Positions 25,631 through 33,348 of a stretch of DNA of 59,773 nt are shown here, piece by piece (position 1 is the stretch's first letter; the number at the start of each line of letters is the position of its first letter). A program made the position numbers and the translations under genes. Origin of the DNA: Natronoglycomyces albus. GTDB taxonomy: Bacteria; Actinomycetota; Actinomycetes; Mycobacteriales; Micromonosporaceae. The notes under the pieces are model-generated. The model saw only the letters and a list, made by a program, of their open reading frames with translations, did no database searches and was not told where the DNA came from. The stretch lies in contig NZ_CP070498.1 of assembly GCF_016925535.1 (NCBI RefSeq), forward strand, positions 1-59,773, in the 5' to 3' direction.

Positions 25631-27568
25631 TTACCATTCAGGGTTGTGCCATTTGCCTGATCCGCGACCGTGTATCCAGGCGAGACCACCGGGATCGAGT
25701 TGACGTTTGGCGCGGGTAACGGCGACGTAGGCGAGCATCGCATCAGCGCGACGAATCGCGCCAGGGCTACCATCGTCGCCGACTTTAGGTTCGGTGAAGT
25801 CGTGCGCGATCCCAACCGAGCCCCATTCGCGCCCCTTCGCTTTGTGCGCGGTAGAGATGACCAGGGAAGCGTGGCGCTCATCGGTGAGGGCTGTGGCAGC
25901 GGAAATGATCTCGCGGGAACCAACATTGTCGATTAGTTTGACCAGAGTGGCGAGGTCGGATGCCTCGGCGTTGTGCTCCGCGTACTCCTGGACTTCCTCC
26001 CAGGAGTTAAAAGCCACCAATTCCGGGTGCGAGGTGGCCCGCCCAGATTGGAGGTCTAGGGATGCCTCGGCCAGACGTTTGATCGAGGCGGCACCACCGA
26101 CGAGGGCGACACGTGTGCCGGAGTCCATAGCGCGGATGGCTTCGGATAGGGCTTTACCGTTGGTGCGACACAGAATCGCATTGGGATTCGCCGTGGTGTC
26201 GATGGTGCTGGGGCCACCGGCACCAGTCAAGCGCAAAGGCGAGTCAAGTTCGGACAACCAGAGGTTAGCCTCATCGGCGATTGCCGGGCCAAAACGGAAG
26301 GACTCGGTCAGGTAGAGGCGGTGCTTGGCAGGCCACGTGGACATGGCATCGACCGCGCCTCTCCAATGGTAGATAGCCTGGCAAGCATCGCCTACGGCAA
26401 CCAACTGGCCTTTTTGATCCTGGACGATTGAGGCCAACAGGGGATCAGCGTCCTGGGCCTCATCGAACAATAGGAAATCAAAATCGAGTTGCGGCCGGGA
26501 CAATGCCCACATCTTCAAATAGTGATCGTGACTGAACCAAAAGACACCATCGATGTTGCGAATGTCGGCCCACATGAACTCGGCAGCAGGGACCACAGCC
26601 GCCGCGAGAGCAGCCTGGGCCGCCGGAGCGTCGATACCGGGCACATAGGGGACATGCCCCGCGTGCAGGTTTTTGTCCACTGATCGGCAGTAACGCAAAA
26701 CAGTGTCCGAAACCAGCCGAGCGACAGCGCGCGCGTCCAGTCGAATCTCGCCAGCTACGAACGTACTGAGTCCAAGCCGCTCGGCGACTTGGTTGGCGGG
26801 TAGGCGTCGACCCCCCAGCCGGTGTTTGTAGGTAACGCCGACAGCAGCGTAGGCCATCGAATGAGCAGTGCGGCACTCAACAGTTTTCGGGAAACTTTTC
26901 CTCGCATCAGTAGCAATCGCCTTGTTAAACGCCAGGTAGAGACCGCGCTTGTCTGGTTGCAGTGTGGCAGCCATCTTCAGCGTAGAAGTTTTACCGGTGC
27001 CCGCCCCAGCCTCAATGATCAAGTTCTCGCCACTGGAGAACGCTTCAATGATCGCCGCTTGCTCCTGGGTTGGACGCAACCCAGCAACTTCGCCGAAATC
27101 ACTGGCCCGCACAGCCTGTTGCTTCTCCGGCCGCGCTGCGACAGGCGCACTCTTGAGGCCATCAACACCAGCAGCCGGCTTTGGCAGGACGGGGTCAATC
27201 GCCACTGGATCGACTCCGAGCCCAAACAGATTCTCAGCCGAGGACACTAGGCGGGCGACCTGAGCCAGTTCCTGATCATCGATCGTTTCCAGATAGCGCT
27301 GGAACGAAAAAGCAGCAACAACTTTCCAGCGGGCTTCAAGGTCGCGCCGCCGCGCAACCGGATCAACGCCCTTGGCGCGGTGGGTCCGCTGACGGCACCG
27401 GGATGAGCAATATCGCTGCTGACGACCCGACGCCTGCAACCTAACTTTGAATGACTGGCCACATTGCTCGCAATCACGAAACCCGGGAGCACCAGCGGCA
27501 ACAGTGGCATGAGTATCTATTTTTTTAGTCACATCAGGTATAGTAACAAAAAAATCCAAGTCAAACAT
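25631..27568 (-). CDS. UvrD-like superfamily 1 helicase with N-terminal zinc finger
   Basis: A 645-aa protein. Residues 33-58 form a Cys4 zinc knuckle (C33, C36, C54, C58: CEQCGQSF and RYCSSRCRQ). After a linker comes an SF1 helicase core: Q-motif LRPTQEQAAII, Walker A EAGAGTGKTST (about 185-195), Walker B FLLFDEAQDADP (about 366), GDACQAIYHWRGA, and TAHKAKGREWGSVGIAHDF with AYVAVTRAKRQL near the end. It would unwind DNA with ATP. UvrD-type helicases occur in repair and in plasmid- or phage-borne defence, and no nuclease partner is adjacent. The zinc knuckle is an unusual addition. Confidence 0.87.
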   Translation of the reverse strand: MFDLDFFVTIPDVTKKIDTHATVAAGAPGFRDCEQCGQSFKVRLQASGRQQRYCSSRCRQRTHRAKGVDPVARRRDLEARWKVVAAFSFQRYLETIDDQELAQVARLVSSAENLFGLGVDPVAIDPVLPKPAAGVDGLKSAPVAARPEKQQAVRASDFGEVAGLRPTQEQAAIIEAFSSGENLIIEAGAGTGKTSTLKMAATLQPDKRGLYLAFNKAIATDARKSFPKTVECRTAHSMAYAAVGVTYKHRLGGRRLPANQVAERLGLSTFVAGEIRLDARAVARLVSDTVLRYCRSVDKNLHAGHVPYVPGIDAPAAQAALAAAVVPAAEFMWADIRNIDGVFWFSHDHYLKMWALSRPQLDFDFLLFDEAQDADPLLASIVQDQKGQLVAVGDACQAIYHWRGAVDAMSTWPAKHRLYLTESFRFGPAIADEANLWLSELDSPLRLTGAGGPSTIDTTANPNAILCRTNGKALSEAIRAMDSGTRVALVGGAASIKRLAEASLDLQSGRATSHPELVAFNSWEEVQEYAEHNAEASDLATLVKLIDNVGSREIISAATALTDERHASLVISTAHKAKGREWGSVGIAHDFTEPKVGDDGSPGAIRRADAMLAYVAVTRAKRQLDPGGLAWIHGRGSGKWHNPEW

Positions 27569-27624
27569 CGACTACCTGCGGTGGTCCAACCTCGCCGTTG
27601 AGTAATGCTTGCGCCGTAGTACAA

Positions 27625-27771
27625 GACTGGACGTTCCTGCGCCAGTACCGGCGCGAGCAGGTCAGATTCGGTGTGTCGCTTCAGCTGTCCACGCTGCCTT
27701 GGCTCGGGTTCGTGCCTCAGGACGTGGCCACCGCGCCCGGCGCGGTGGTGTTCGCACAGGTCAGCTGGTGA
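27625..27771 (+). pseudogene. Tn3-family transposase fragment
   Basis: An open stretch of 48 codons ending in TGA, with residues such as FLRQYRREQVRFGVSLQLST, LPWLGFVPQDV and APGAVVFA. This is the N-terminal (DUF4158) pattern of Tn3-family transposases. There is no start codon or upstream coding sequence and the similarity stops near 27768, so it is a truncated relic. Base composition is GC-richer than the flanking helicase gene. It overlaps the 3' end of the convergent gene at 27761. Together with the TnpR-type recombinase at 20.4 kb it suggests a decayed Tn3-like element. Confidence 0.7.
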
Positions 27772-28495
27772 AGTAGGCCAGCGTCAGCGCGATGATGATG
27801 ACCGCAGCGCAGGCGATGACGAGGTTCCGCTGGCGCTTGAACGCCTTGGCGGCCGCAGACGCGGCGTCGTGCGTTGCCCAGGCCTCCTGTGTGAGGTCCT
27901 TCTGCGCCTCGAGGTCGGCCGTGCAGCCCTCATGGATCTCCATCGAGTCGAGCCGGGCGAGGGCAGCGTCGCGTTCGGCGATGAGCTCGCCGCGCTCGTC
28001 GACGAGGTGCTCGATCGACTCCAGTGCCATCTGGAGCACACCGACCGGCTGATCGGGCACGTCTAGGCCGCAGGCGGCGTGGGCGTGGTCGCGCCACCGG
28101 GTCAGGAACGGCGCTTCGAGGTCGGCTTCGGCGCTGCGGTAGGTCTCGAAGGCGCCGAACGGCAGGTAGGTCGTCCACTCCTCGCCGCAGGCGCACAGGA
28201 CAATGACCTGCTCGATCTCCAGGTCTTCCTGAGGCGGCGCATACTCGACCTTGATCTTGTGGCGGTCGATCTCGTCGAGGTTACCTCCGGGGGACTGCTC
28301 GGGCTGCCCGTCGGCGGGTGCGGGGAGTCCGGCGCGGTAGTTCGCGTTCAGGGCCGCGAGGGTGTCGGCGGCAGGACCGGGGTGCTTGGCGCAGAGGGCG
28401 TCGAGCTCGTCCAGGGCACGGTGCCGGGCGGCGAGCTGTTCATCGGTCAGGTCCTTGCGGACGATGTCGGCAGGGTGATTGTCGGTGCCGTTCAC
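27761..28495 (-). CDS. Hypothetical protein with C-terminal membrane anchor
   Basis: A 244-aa protein starting at GTG 28495 (VNGTDNHPADIV). The middle has LCACGEEWTTYLPFG, a possible half zinc site. A coiled-coil-like helix (IEHLVDERGELIAERDAALARL) follows, and the C-terminus is a transmembrane helix (LVIACAAVIIIALTLAYF). This places the bulk in the cytoplasm as a tail-anchored protein. Codons are strongly GC3-biased compared with neighbouring genes, a sign of separate origin. Its 3' end abuts the Tn3 transposase fragment. No known family recognised. Confidence 0.6.
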   Translation of the reverse strand: MNGTDNHPADIVRKDLTDEQLAARHRALDELDALCAKHPGPAADTLAALNANYRAGLPAPADGQPEQSPGGNLDEIDRHKIKVEYAPPQEDLEIEQVIVLCACGEEWTTYLPFGAFETYRSAEADLEAPFLTRWRDHAHAACGLDVPDQPVGVLQMALESIEHLVDERGELIAERDAALARLDSMEIHEGCTADLEAQKDLTQEAWATHDAASAAAKAFKRQRNLVIACAAVIIIALTLAYFTS

Positions 28496-28616
28496 GGAGC
28501 TACCCTTCTGTTGCTGATCTTGACCTTTGCTGGTCGGGATTGGTGTTCGGCGTCCCGGCCGATTCGACTCCTCGGCTGGGACGCTCCTGTTCAGACGGTC
28601 GGGGACTGCGATGTCG

Positions 28617-29813
28617 CTACTGTTTCGAGGGGCCGCGCTGACCGGGTGTCGAGATTGCTTTTTCTGGTGTCCAGCCTGTGCGGATGCGCTGTCGTAGTGT
28701 CTGCTCTGATACCACGCACCGGGCATCAACGGCCCAAGCCTTGAAGGTCTTGCGGTCTCCCCACGCGGTGATAGTGCGCAGGGTAGGAGGGCCGATGTGT
28801 TGTCCTGGCGGGTTCGGGCCGGGTTGGGACGGCGGCAGCGGGCACCCTTTGGGCACTGGAGGTAGGGCAGCCAATGCCTCGTCTACGTCGAATTCGGCGT
28901 ATGGGCGGCTGAGCGCGAGGCGGTTGGTGGGGATTGTGACTCGGCGGAGGGGGTGTTCTCGGCCGAATACCGCCGCCCTGTGGATCACCTGGTTGACACT
29001 GCTGACAAGGAGGAGACGGTGCAAGGGCTTGCCGACCTTGGTGAGAGCGTCCAGCCACGGCCGGTAGCCGCGCTCCTCGGCGGCGCTGATCCACGCAGCG
29101 ACGGCCGGGAGAATATCTACCTGTCGCAGGTAGGCGTGGCCCCGGTTGGGGCTGTCCCACTGGACTAGCCGCACATACCGGGGTTCGGTGGCGATGGAGT
29201 CCCACGCCAGGTCGAGCGGGTTGGGCGTGTCTGACCAGGAAGGCGCGCCTTCTTCAAGCGCAGTCTGGGTGCGGTCCCAGAACGCCCGCAGGAGCGGTTC
29301 TTCTTCCTCATCTCGGATTGGGTCTGGGGTCCACAGTTTGCCTCGATCCCAGGCAGAGGTGTAGGGCATCGCCCACATTGCCACACGGCATTCCTGGCAG
29401 GTTGGCATTCCTGGCTGGTTGTCCGGGGTGTCGTTCACGTGTGCTGCTGCTGGCCCTAGTGGCAACATGGATTTGTCCCAACGGTGGCTGGCGGCAGTGC
29501 CACATAGGTGGCAGGGCCAGGTTTCGTCGGTGCCGATGTCGGGGCCGAGGCGTTCGTGGAGCAGTGTGGCAGGGTCGCGTTTGCTGGTGGCGTGGGTGGC
29601 TGGGGAGTTGGGGAACCCCGCTTGGAGGGCGCATCGCCACGCCCAGCCGGGATTGTCTTTGGTGGCGTGTTTGGCGGTGGTGGCGTCGGCGCCGATGCGG
29701 GTGATCGCGGTGTTGAGGTCGTCTCTGGTGAGGGTTCGGGGGTGGGGTTTGTTGGTCATGTAGGTGATGGACCAGGCCCCGGCGCGTTGAAATGGTGATA
29801 CGGTCAATTCCAT
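28617..29813 (-). CDS. Zinc-finger protein of unknown function, faintly Cas8/Cst1-like motif
   Basis: A 398-aa protein. The central part has CHLCGTAASHRWDKSMLPLG and then PGMPTCQECRVAMWAMP, two CxxC pairs about 45 residues apart with an intervening proline/glycine pattern that recalls the zinc finger of Cas8a/Cst1-type proteins. No cas genes or arrays are near, so this is only a resemblance. The C-terminus (TAWGDRKTFKAWAVDARCVV, then TLRQRIRTGWTPEKAIS) matches a short HTH-like motif common in phage and homing-endonuclease proteins. ATG 29813 is used. ATG 29759 (MTNKPHPR) is an alternative. Confidence 0.6.
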   Translation of the reverse strand: MELTVSPFQRAGAWSITYMTNKPHPRTLTRDDLNTAITRIGADATTAKHATKDNPGWAWRCALQAGFPNSPATHATSKRDPATLLHERLGPDIGTDETWPCHLCGTAASHRWDKSMLPLGPAAAHVNDTPDNQPGMPTCQECRVAMWAMPYTSAWDRGKLWTPDPIRDEEEEPLLRAFWDRTQTALEEGAPSWSDTPNPLDLAWDSIATEPRYVRLVQWDSPNRGHAYLRQVDILPAVAAWISAAEERGYRPWLDALTKVGKPLHRLLLVSSVNQVIHRAAVFGREHPLRRVTIPTNRLALSRPYAEFDVDEALAALPPVPKGCPLPPSQPGPNPPGQHIGPPTLRTITAWGDRKTFKAWAVDARCVVSEQTLRQRIRTGWTPEKAISTPGQRGPSKQ

Positions 29814-29924
29814 GACCCTATCGTATCAAACTTAATTAAGTATTCTATGATGTTATAGGTAGGCAGAGAAAAGCCCCCACGGAGTTGCAGCTCCCGGAGG
29901 CACGGACCAAAGGGAGACACCCCA

Positions 29925-30401
29925 ATGACCACCACCAACACTACCCTCACCGCAGACCAAATCAAGCCCCTCCTCATCGACGAAGACCTCTACTGGCGCG
30001 TGCACGACAACCCCGACGCCCCCTGCTTCTGCACCGACCACGCCTGGTCCATCCAATGGGGCCTCGACAACTACACCGCCGACGGTAGCGCCGCCAAATG
30101 TTTCCAATGCGACGGCGAAGGCGACATCGATTTCTACGGCTCTTGCCCAACCTGCGACGGCGAAGGCCACATCAAGGGCGAGAGCGGGTACTCCGCATGC
30201 GACTCAGCGCAAGAGCTGATCAACTACTTCTCGCACCGCAACATCGACGACGCCGACATGGCGGTAGTGATCTACACCGGCACCCACGACGGCACCGGCC
30301 CAGACGGTGAGTCCCTAGCTAGCCCGGACGGGGAGCGAACCTACTGGACCACCTACGCGGCCGTCGTCGAGGCGCTGAGCGCTCAGAAAACCGCCCAGTA
30401 G
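29925..30401 (+). CDS. Hypothetical protein with DnaJ-like CxxCxGxG zinc motif
   Basis: A 158-aa protein with two CxxCxGxG-type repeats (CFQCDGEGDI and CPTCDGEGHI), like the zinc centre of DnaJ. There is no J domain. An upstream segment DAPCFCTDHAWSI adds further Cys/His. AAAGGGA precedes the ATG. It is divergent from the 28617-29813 gene across a 111-bp AT-rich region that includes TTAATTAA. It is followed by a terminator. The role may be protein binding or nucleic-acid binding. Unknown. Confidence 0.65.
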   Translation: MTTTNTTLTADQIKPLLIDEDLYWRVHDNPDAPCFCTDHAWSIQWGLDNYTADGSAAKCFQCDGEGDIDFYGSCPTCDGEGHIKGESGYSACDSAQELINYFSHRNIDDADMAVVIYTGTHDGTGPDGESLASPDGERTYWTTYAAVVEALSAQKTAQ

Positions 30402-30423
30402 AAACAACGAAGCCGCAGCAGGA

Positions 30424-30457
30424 AGCGGCCCTCACTGACCGTGGGGGCCGCTCTTTT
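30424..30457 (+). terminator. Intrinsic terminator
   Basis: Stem AGCGGCCC (30424-30431) / GGGCCGCT (30445-30452) followed by CTTTT, 22 nt after the stop of the 158-aa zinc protein gene. Confidence 0.8.
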
Positions 30458-30470
30458 GTGCGCGCATGAG

Positions 30471-30492
30471 AAAAGCCCCGCCGTAGCGGGGC
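30471..30492 (-). terminator. Hairpin with minus-strand T-run
   Basis: GCCCCGC (30475-30481) / GCGGGGC (30486-30492). On the minus strand it is followed by TTTT, so it would stop transcription running leftwards from the accessory gene promoter region. Confidence 0.55.
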
Positions 30493-30509
30493 CCTGGACG
30501 AGATAGGGG

Positions 30510-30549
30510 TTGTATGCCGTTCATACAATAGTGTATGATGAAGATACAC
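30510..30549 (+). promoter_or_regulatory. Promoter with two TGTAT/ATACA operators
   Basis: Site 1 is TTGTATG-5 nt-CATACAA (30510-30528) and site 2 is GTGTAT-7 nt-ATACAC (30531-30549). A possible promoter uses TTGTAT (30510-30515), 18-bp spacer and TATGAT (30534-30539), so both sites cover it. Related sites occur at 41414-41459. Confidence 0.6.
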
Positions 30550-30565
30550 CACCGAGGAGGCGGGC

Positions 30566-30733
30566 ATGCGATACAACACGTGGACCCAGACCAGCCAGAC
30601 CTACCGCGCCTATCGTGAGGCATCAGCCCGCTGCGCGCGCCTCTTCGCCCCCGCCTCCATCACGACCGGGACCGTCACCCGTGAGACCGTCACCGAAACT
30701 CGCGGGCGGCGCGGCCACATCATCAAGCACTAA
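30566..30733 (+). CDS. Small basic hypothetical protein (55 aa)
   Basis: A 55-aa ORF, MRYNTWTQTSQTYRAYREAS at the start and GRRGHIIKH at the end, with a strong ribosome binding site (GAGGAGG, 6 nt before ATG). Codon use is GC3-rich as in real genes here. It sits right behind the double-operator promoter at 30510-30549 and ahead of four genes, so it may be a small DNA-binding regulator of this run. No family recognised. Confidence 0.55.
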   Translation: MRYNTWTQTSQTYRAYREASARCARLFAPASITTGTVTRETVTETRGRRGHIIKH

Positions 30734-30751
30734 AACTCACCAAGGAGCATC

Positions 30752-31354
30752 ATGTCCACGAACGTTTACGCCGAATGGTCCGACCGACTCACGGCCGCAG
30801 ACGACGCCGTCGAAACCGCCAAGCGCCGCCGCGACCAGGTCATCACCGATGCCGTTGCCGCAGGAATGCCCCAAACCCGCATTGCAGATGCGCTCGGAAT
30901 AAAAAACCGGATGCGCATCAATGCGCTTGTCCGCAATGAGCCGCCCGAACCGGTCTACATGGACGAGCTCATGGACGCGGCCACCGCTGCCGACGAGCGT
31001 GCGGCTGACTCCCAGCTCCCCGCTCACGTCCACATGCACCTAGACCTGGGCGAAGACCGGCTGGACTCCACACTAGAGCAATGGAAAGACCTGGTGCGGG
31101 TTTTTGACGTTGCGATCCCGCGAGCTGAGCGCCACGACCTCGGCATCCCCTGCCCGCTCGGAGTTTTCGCCGCCGTAACACTGCTAGGGCTCAGCCACGA
31201 CCTAGGCGCTATTCACACGGAGTTGCCAGAGCCTACCAGCGTGCATTTTGACCACCGCCTAGCCGACCGCCGCAACGCGGTGTGGGAACGCGGCCTAGCG
31301 CTCACTCGCACCCTGCCAGCTCTATTGACCAGTATGGGACGCATCACCTACTAA
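30752..31354 (+). CDS. Hypothetical protein with N-terminal HTH-like segment
   Basis: A 200-aa protein. Residues 20-60 (RRRDQVITDAVAAGMPQTRI, ADALGIKN) look like a helix-turn-helix of the resolvase-C or sigma-like type. The rest has no known domain, though LPAHVHMHLDLGED contains closely spaced histidines. AAGGAG precedes ATG 30752 and the gap to the upstream 55-aa gene is 18 nt, so they are probably one operon. Function unknown. Confidence 0.65.
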   Translation: MSTNVYAEWSDRLTAADDAVETAKRRRDQVITDAVAAGMPQTRIADALGIKNRMRINALVRNEPPEPVYMDELMDAATAADERAADSQLPAHVHMHLDLGEDRLDSTLEQWKDLVRVFDVAIPRAERHDLGIPCPLGVFAAVTLLGLSHDLGAIHTELPEPTSVHFDHRLADRRNAVWERGLALTRTLPALLTSMGRITY

Positions 31355-31384
31355 AAGCCGTACACACGACACGAAAGGCAAACC

Positions 31385-31978
31385 ATGAGCGCCATCACGA
31401 TTATTGAATGCACAGATCCAGCCGAGCTGTACATGACCCAGCCCAGCGGCACCATCCAGCCGGTCTACCTGAAACTGGACCTGCGGGACGGCCAGATGTG
31501 GGCCATTGTGGATGCCCACTTGAGCCCTCGCCAGACCGAGGACGAGTACAACCGGTTTGTGCAGGTTTGGGGCATTCCGCTACTGACCGCCCAGGCAGCC
31601 AACGACCTCATGGAGACGCTGCGTCCCTACGCGGCGCGCATGGTATCAGACTGGACGACAATCAAGCCACAATCGGACCTGGTCGCCGAACTGGGGCCCG
31701 ACGCCATAGCGGCACGCGAGGAGATCCACAATCTGTGTACGTCAGAGAATTTCAGCGGCCGCGACCTCGTCTATGAAGCTGACCTAGAGGCGGTCACCAA
31801 TGGCTCGGAGGTCGAGGAATTCGGCATCACCCCCGACACCTCAAATGCTCGAATTGACGAGATTGCCAGCGAAATCACGACCGGGCTAGTCGATGCGTTT
31901 GAGTGCGGCCACGTCGTCGCCCCCGGACTCTCCCAATGCCTGCGGGAGCTCCGCGACGACCTTAGCCGAGAGGGCTAG
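31385..31978 (+). CDS. Hypothetical protein
   Basis: A 197-aa acidic protein of unknown function (MSAITIIECTDPAELYMTQP). Beta-rich at the N-terminus (YLKLDLRDGQMWAIVDAHL), helical later. No motif recognised. GAAAGG precedes the ATG, and only 2 nt separate its stop from the next ATG, so both are likely co-expressed. Confidence 0.6.
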   Translation: MSAITIIECTDPAELYMTQPSGTIQPVYLKLDLRDGQMWAIVDAHLSPRQTEDEYNRFVQVWGIPLLTAQAANDLMETLRPYAARMVSDWTTIKPQSDLVAELGPDAIAAREEIHNLCTSENFSGRDLVYEADLEAVTNGSEVEEFGITPDTSNARIDEIASEITTGLVDAFECGHVVAPGLSQCLRELRDDLSREG

Positions 31979-31980
31979 TC

Positions 31981-32460
31981 ATGACCTACACCAACACGCT
32001 CGAAGAGAAACAGCTCAAGTATGTCGACATGCTCATCAGCGATGGTCGGCAGGCCGTCCACGAGGCGCGCACGATGCCGCTGGAGGTTGTACCGGAATAC
32101 GTTGGCCACGTCCAAAGTGCGGAGCGCTACCTAGCTAAATTCCTGGTGCTGTTTTCTCCAGCTACCAGGGAAAACGCAGGCGATTGGGCGCGGGCGGCGA
32201 TCCGTGGCCACGCCACGATGGGCATCGCGCCCGGCGCGGACCGGGACACCTTCGACGCGGCGCTGACAGCGGCGGGGGTAGATCTTGAACGTCAAATCTG
32301 GGCACCGGGCCTCACGGACGCTGAGGCCAGCGTGGTCTACCCGATCCTGGGGAGGCCCGCACCAGAGCCGCTGGTCGACATCGACCAGCGCAAAGCGCAA
32401 GCGGACGCGGCCCAGCTTCAGGCGATGATTGAGCGCGCCGAAGACCCCGACGACTGGTAG
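31981..32460 (+). CDS. Hypothetical protein
   Basis: A 159-aa, mostly helical, acidic protein (LEEKQLKYVDMLISDGRQAV) of unknown function. It is the third member of a plus-strand run that starts at 30566. A GC-rich hairpin follows at 32478-32499. Confidence 0.6.
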   Translation: MTYTNTLEEKQLKYVDMLISDGRQAVHEARTMPLEVVPEYVGHVQSAERYLAKFLVLFSPATRENAGDWARAAIRGHATMGIAPGADRDTFDAALTAAGVDLERQIWAPGLTDAEASVVYPILGRPAPEPLVDIDQRKAQADAAQLQAMIERAEDPDDW

Positions 32461-32477
32461 ACGACGAACGACGAAGA

Positions 32478-32499
32478 GCCCCGCCAGTGATGGCGGGGC
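32478..32499. terminator. GC-rich hairpin between genes
   Basis: GCCCCGCCA / TGGCGGGGC perfect arms with a 4-nt loop. No T-run follows on the plus strand. It may be a partial terminator or mRNA-stabilising element between 31981-32460 and 32522-32809. Confidence 0.5.
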
Positions 32500-32521
32500 A
32501 AGAACCAGCGAAAGGGTTAAA

Positions 32522-32809
32522 ATGACCAACATCGAGACGTTGCGACACAAGGCAAAATACGCCGCGACCGAGGAGGACTCTGGGCTGAAATCTCGCCTCT
32601 CACCGGTAATCTACCGGGAACTGAAAGCCGCAGGCACGCCACTGGATTTCGAGACGATTTGTACTCGCGTTGGTGTCTATAAAGCAGAAGCCGCACAGGC
32701 GGGAATGGATCTCGACCATTTGCGCATGATCGTGATCATGACACTGGACATGCACACTGAGATCGGCACTCTCACTGAACACGATGGACAGTGGCAAATG
32801 GCTCGTTGA
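32522..32809 (+). CDS. Small hypothetical protein, winged-helix-like
   Basis: A 95-aa protein from ATG 32522, with AAAGGG upstream. The order of helices (LSPVIYRELKAAGTPLDFET, then ICTRVGVYKAEAAQAGMD) and a last strand pair (TEIGTLTEHDGQWQMAR) suggests a small winged-helix domain. This is a guess from pattern. A terminator follows immediately. Confidence 0.6.
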   Translation: MTNIETLRHKAKYAATEEDSGLKSRLSPVIYRELKAAGTPLDFETICTRVGVYKAEAAQAGMDLDHLRMIVIMTLDMHTEIGTLTEHDGQWQMAR

Positions 32810-32820
32810 TGCGACGAAGA

Positions 32821-32854
32821 GCCCCCGCCATCACTGGCGGGGGCTTGTCTTTGT
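32821..32854 (+). terminator. Intrinsic terminator
   Basis: Perfect 10-bp arms GCCCCCGCCA / TGGCGGGGGC, followed by TTGTCTTTGT, 12 nt after the stop of the 95-aa gene. Confidence 0.8.
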
Positions 32855-33064
32855 AGGTTTCACTGCCGCCGGCACGCTGCCAGCTAGTAGGGTTCCTACA
32901 ATCAACCATACCCTCATAGGGCTATGAGCAGGAATTCATCCTCATCTGCTGAAACAGCAGAGCGTTAGGATTCTGAACCCTCACAGGGTCATAAACGGGA
33001 TGGGTTCTCTAGTAGATCTCCACGCCCGAACTTCGGAGCAGAGGATACCAGCTCTGACTGACAA
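32855..33064. other. Gene-free stretch with small hairpins
   Basis: I see no convincing gene here. It contains CTGCT-GAAAC-AGCAG, twin CCCTCA-type direct repeats and, at its end, CTCTGAC/GTCAGAG arms. It could hold a small RNA or the leader of the next ORF, but nothing is decisive. Confidence 0.3.
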
Positions 33065-33262
33065 TTGCCTCCCTGTCAGAGTTGGTCATTCCCACAGCGG
33101 TCGCAACCGTGCTGCGGCAAGAATGCCGCCGATCTGGCGAGCGAAGTCCGGGTGATTGAAGAGGTCTACGACCTTAAATTTCGGCTGTTGCGAGGAGCCC
33201 TAAGGCTCCTCGCGGCTGCCGGAATCCTCGCGGCCATTGCCGCCGGGATAACACTGATCTAA
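33065..33262 (+). CDS. Possible small membrane protein
   Basis: An ORF from TTG 33065 giving 65 aa. A GTG at 33152 would give 36 aa. The C-terminus is a clear transmembrane helix (LLAAAGILAAIAAGITLI) after a basic segment. There is no strong ribosome binding site for either start, so it may not be translated. An inverted repeat follows its stop. Confidence 0.3.
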   Translation: MPPCQSWSFPQRSQPCCGKNAADLASEVRVIEEVYDLKFRLLRGALRLLAAAGILAAIAAGITLI

Positions 33263-33264
33263 TA

Positions 33265-33303
33265 ATCGGGTAGGGACCAGTGTTTCTCTGGTCCCTACCC
33301 GAT
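33265..33303. terminator. 16-bp perfect inverted repeat, bidirectional terminator candidate
   Basis: Arms ATCGGGTAGGGACCAG (33265-33280) and the exact reverse complement (33288-33303), 7-nt loop. It lies between convergent genes (33262 end, 33349 end). No long T-run on either side. Confidence 0.6.
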
Positions 33304-33348
33304 CTCGAGGCCTATCTGCGCATTTCCAGAGTTCCTTATGGGCGTGAG

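Noticed and set aside
28079-28744. Plus-strand ORF of 221 codons opposite the GC-rich gene
   Set aside because: An expected shadow in high-GC DNA. The minus-strand protein has a plausible start, coiled coil and membrane anchor.
30752-32460. Toxin-antitoxin module
   Set aside because: Gene sizes and order did not match any known pair and no toxin motif is visible.
32930-33020. Possible tRNA-like sequence (GAGCGTTAGGATTCTGAACC)
   Set aside because: The anticodon stem pairs at only 3 of 5 positions and no T-arm with the usual GTTCGAA-type loop follows.
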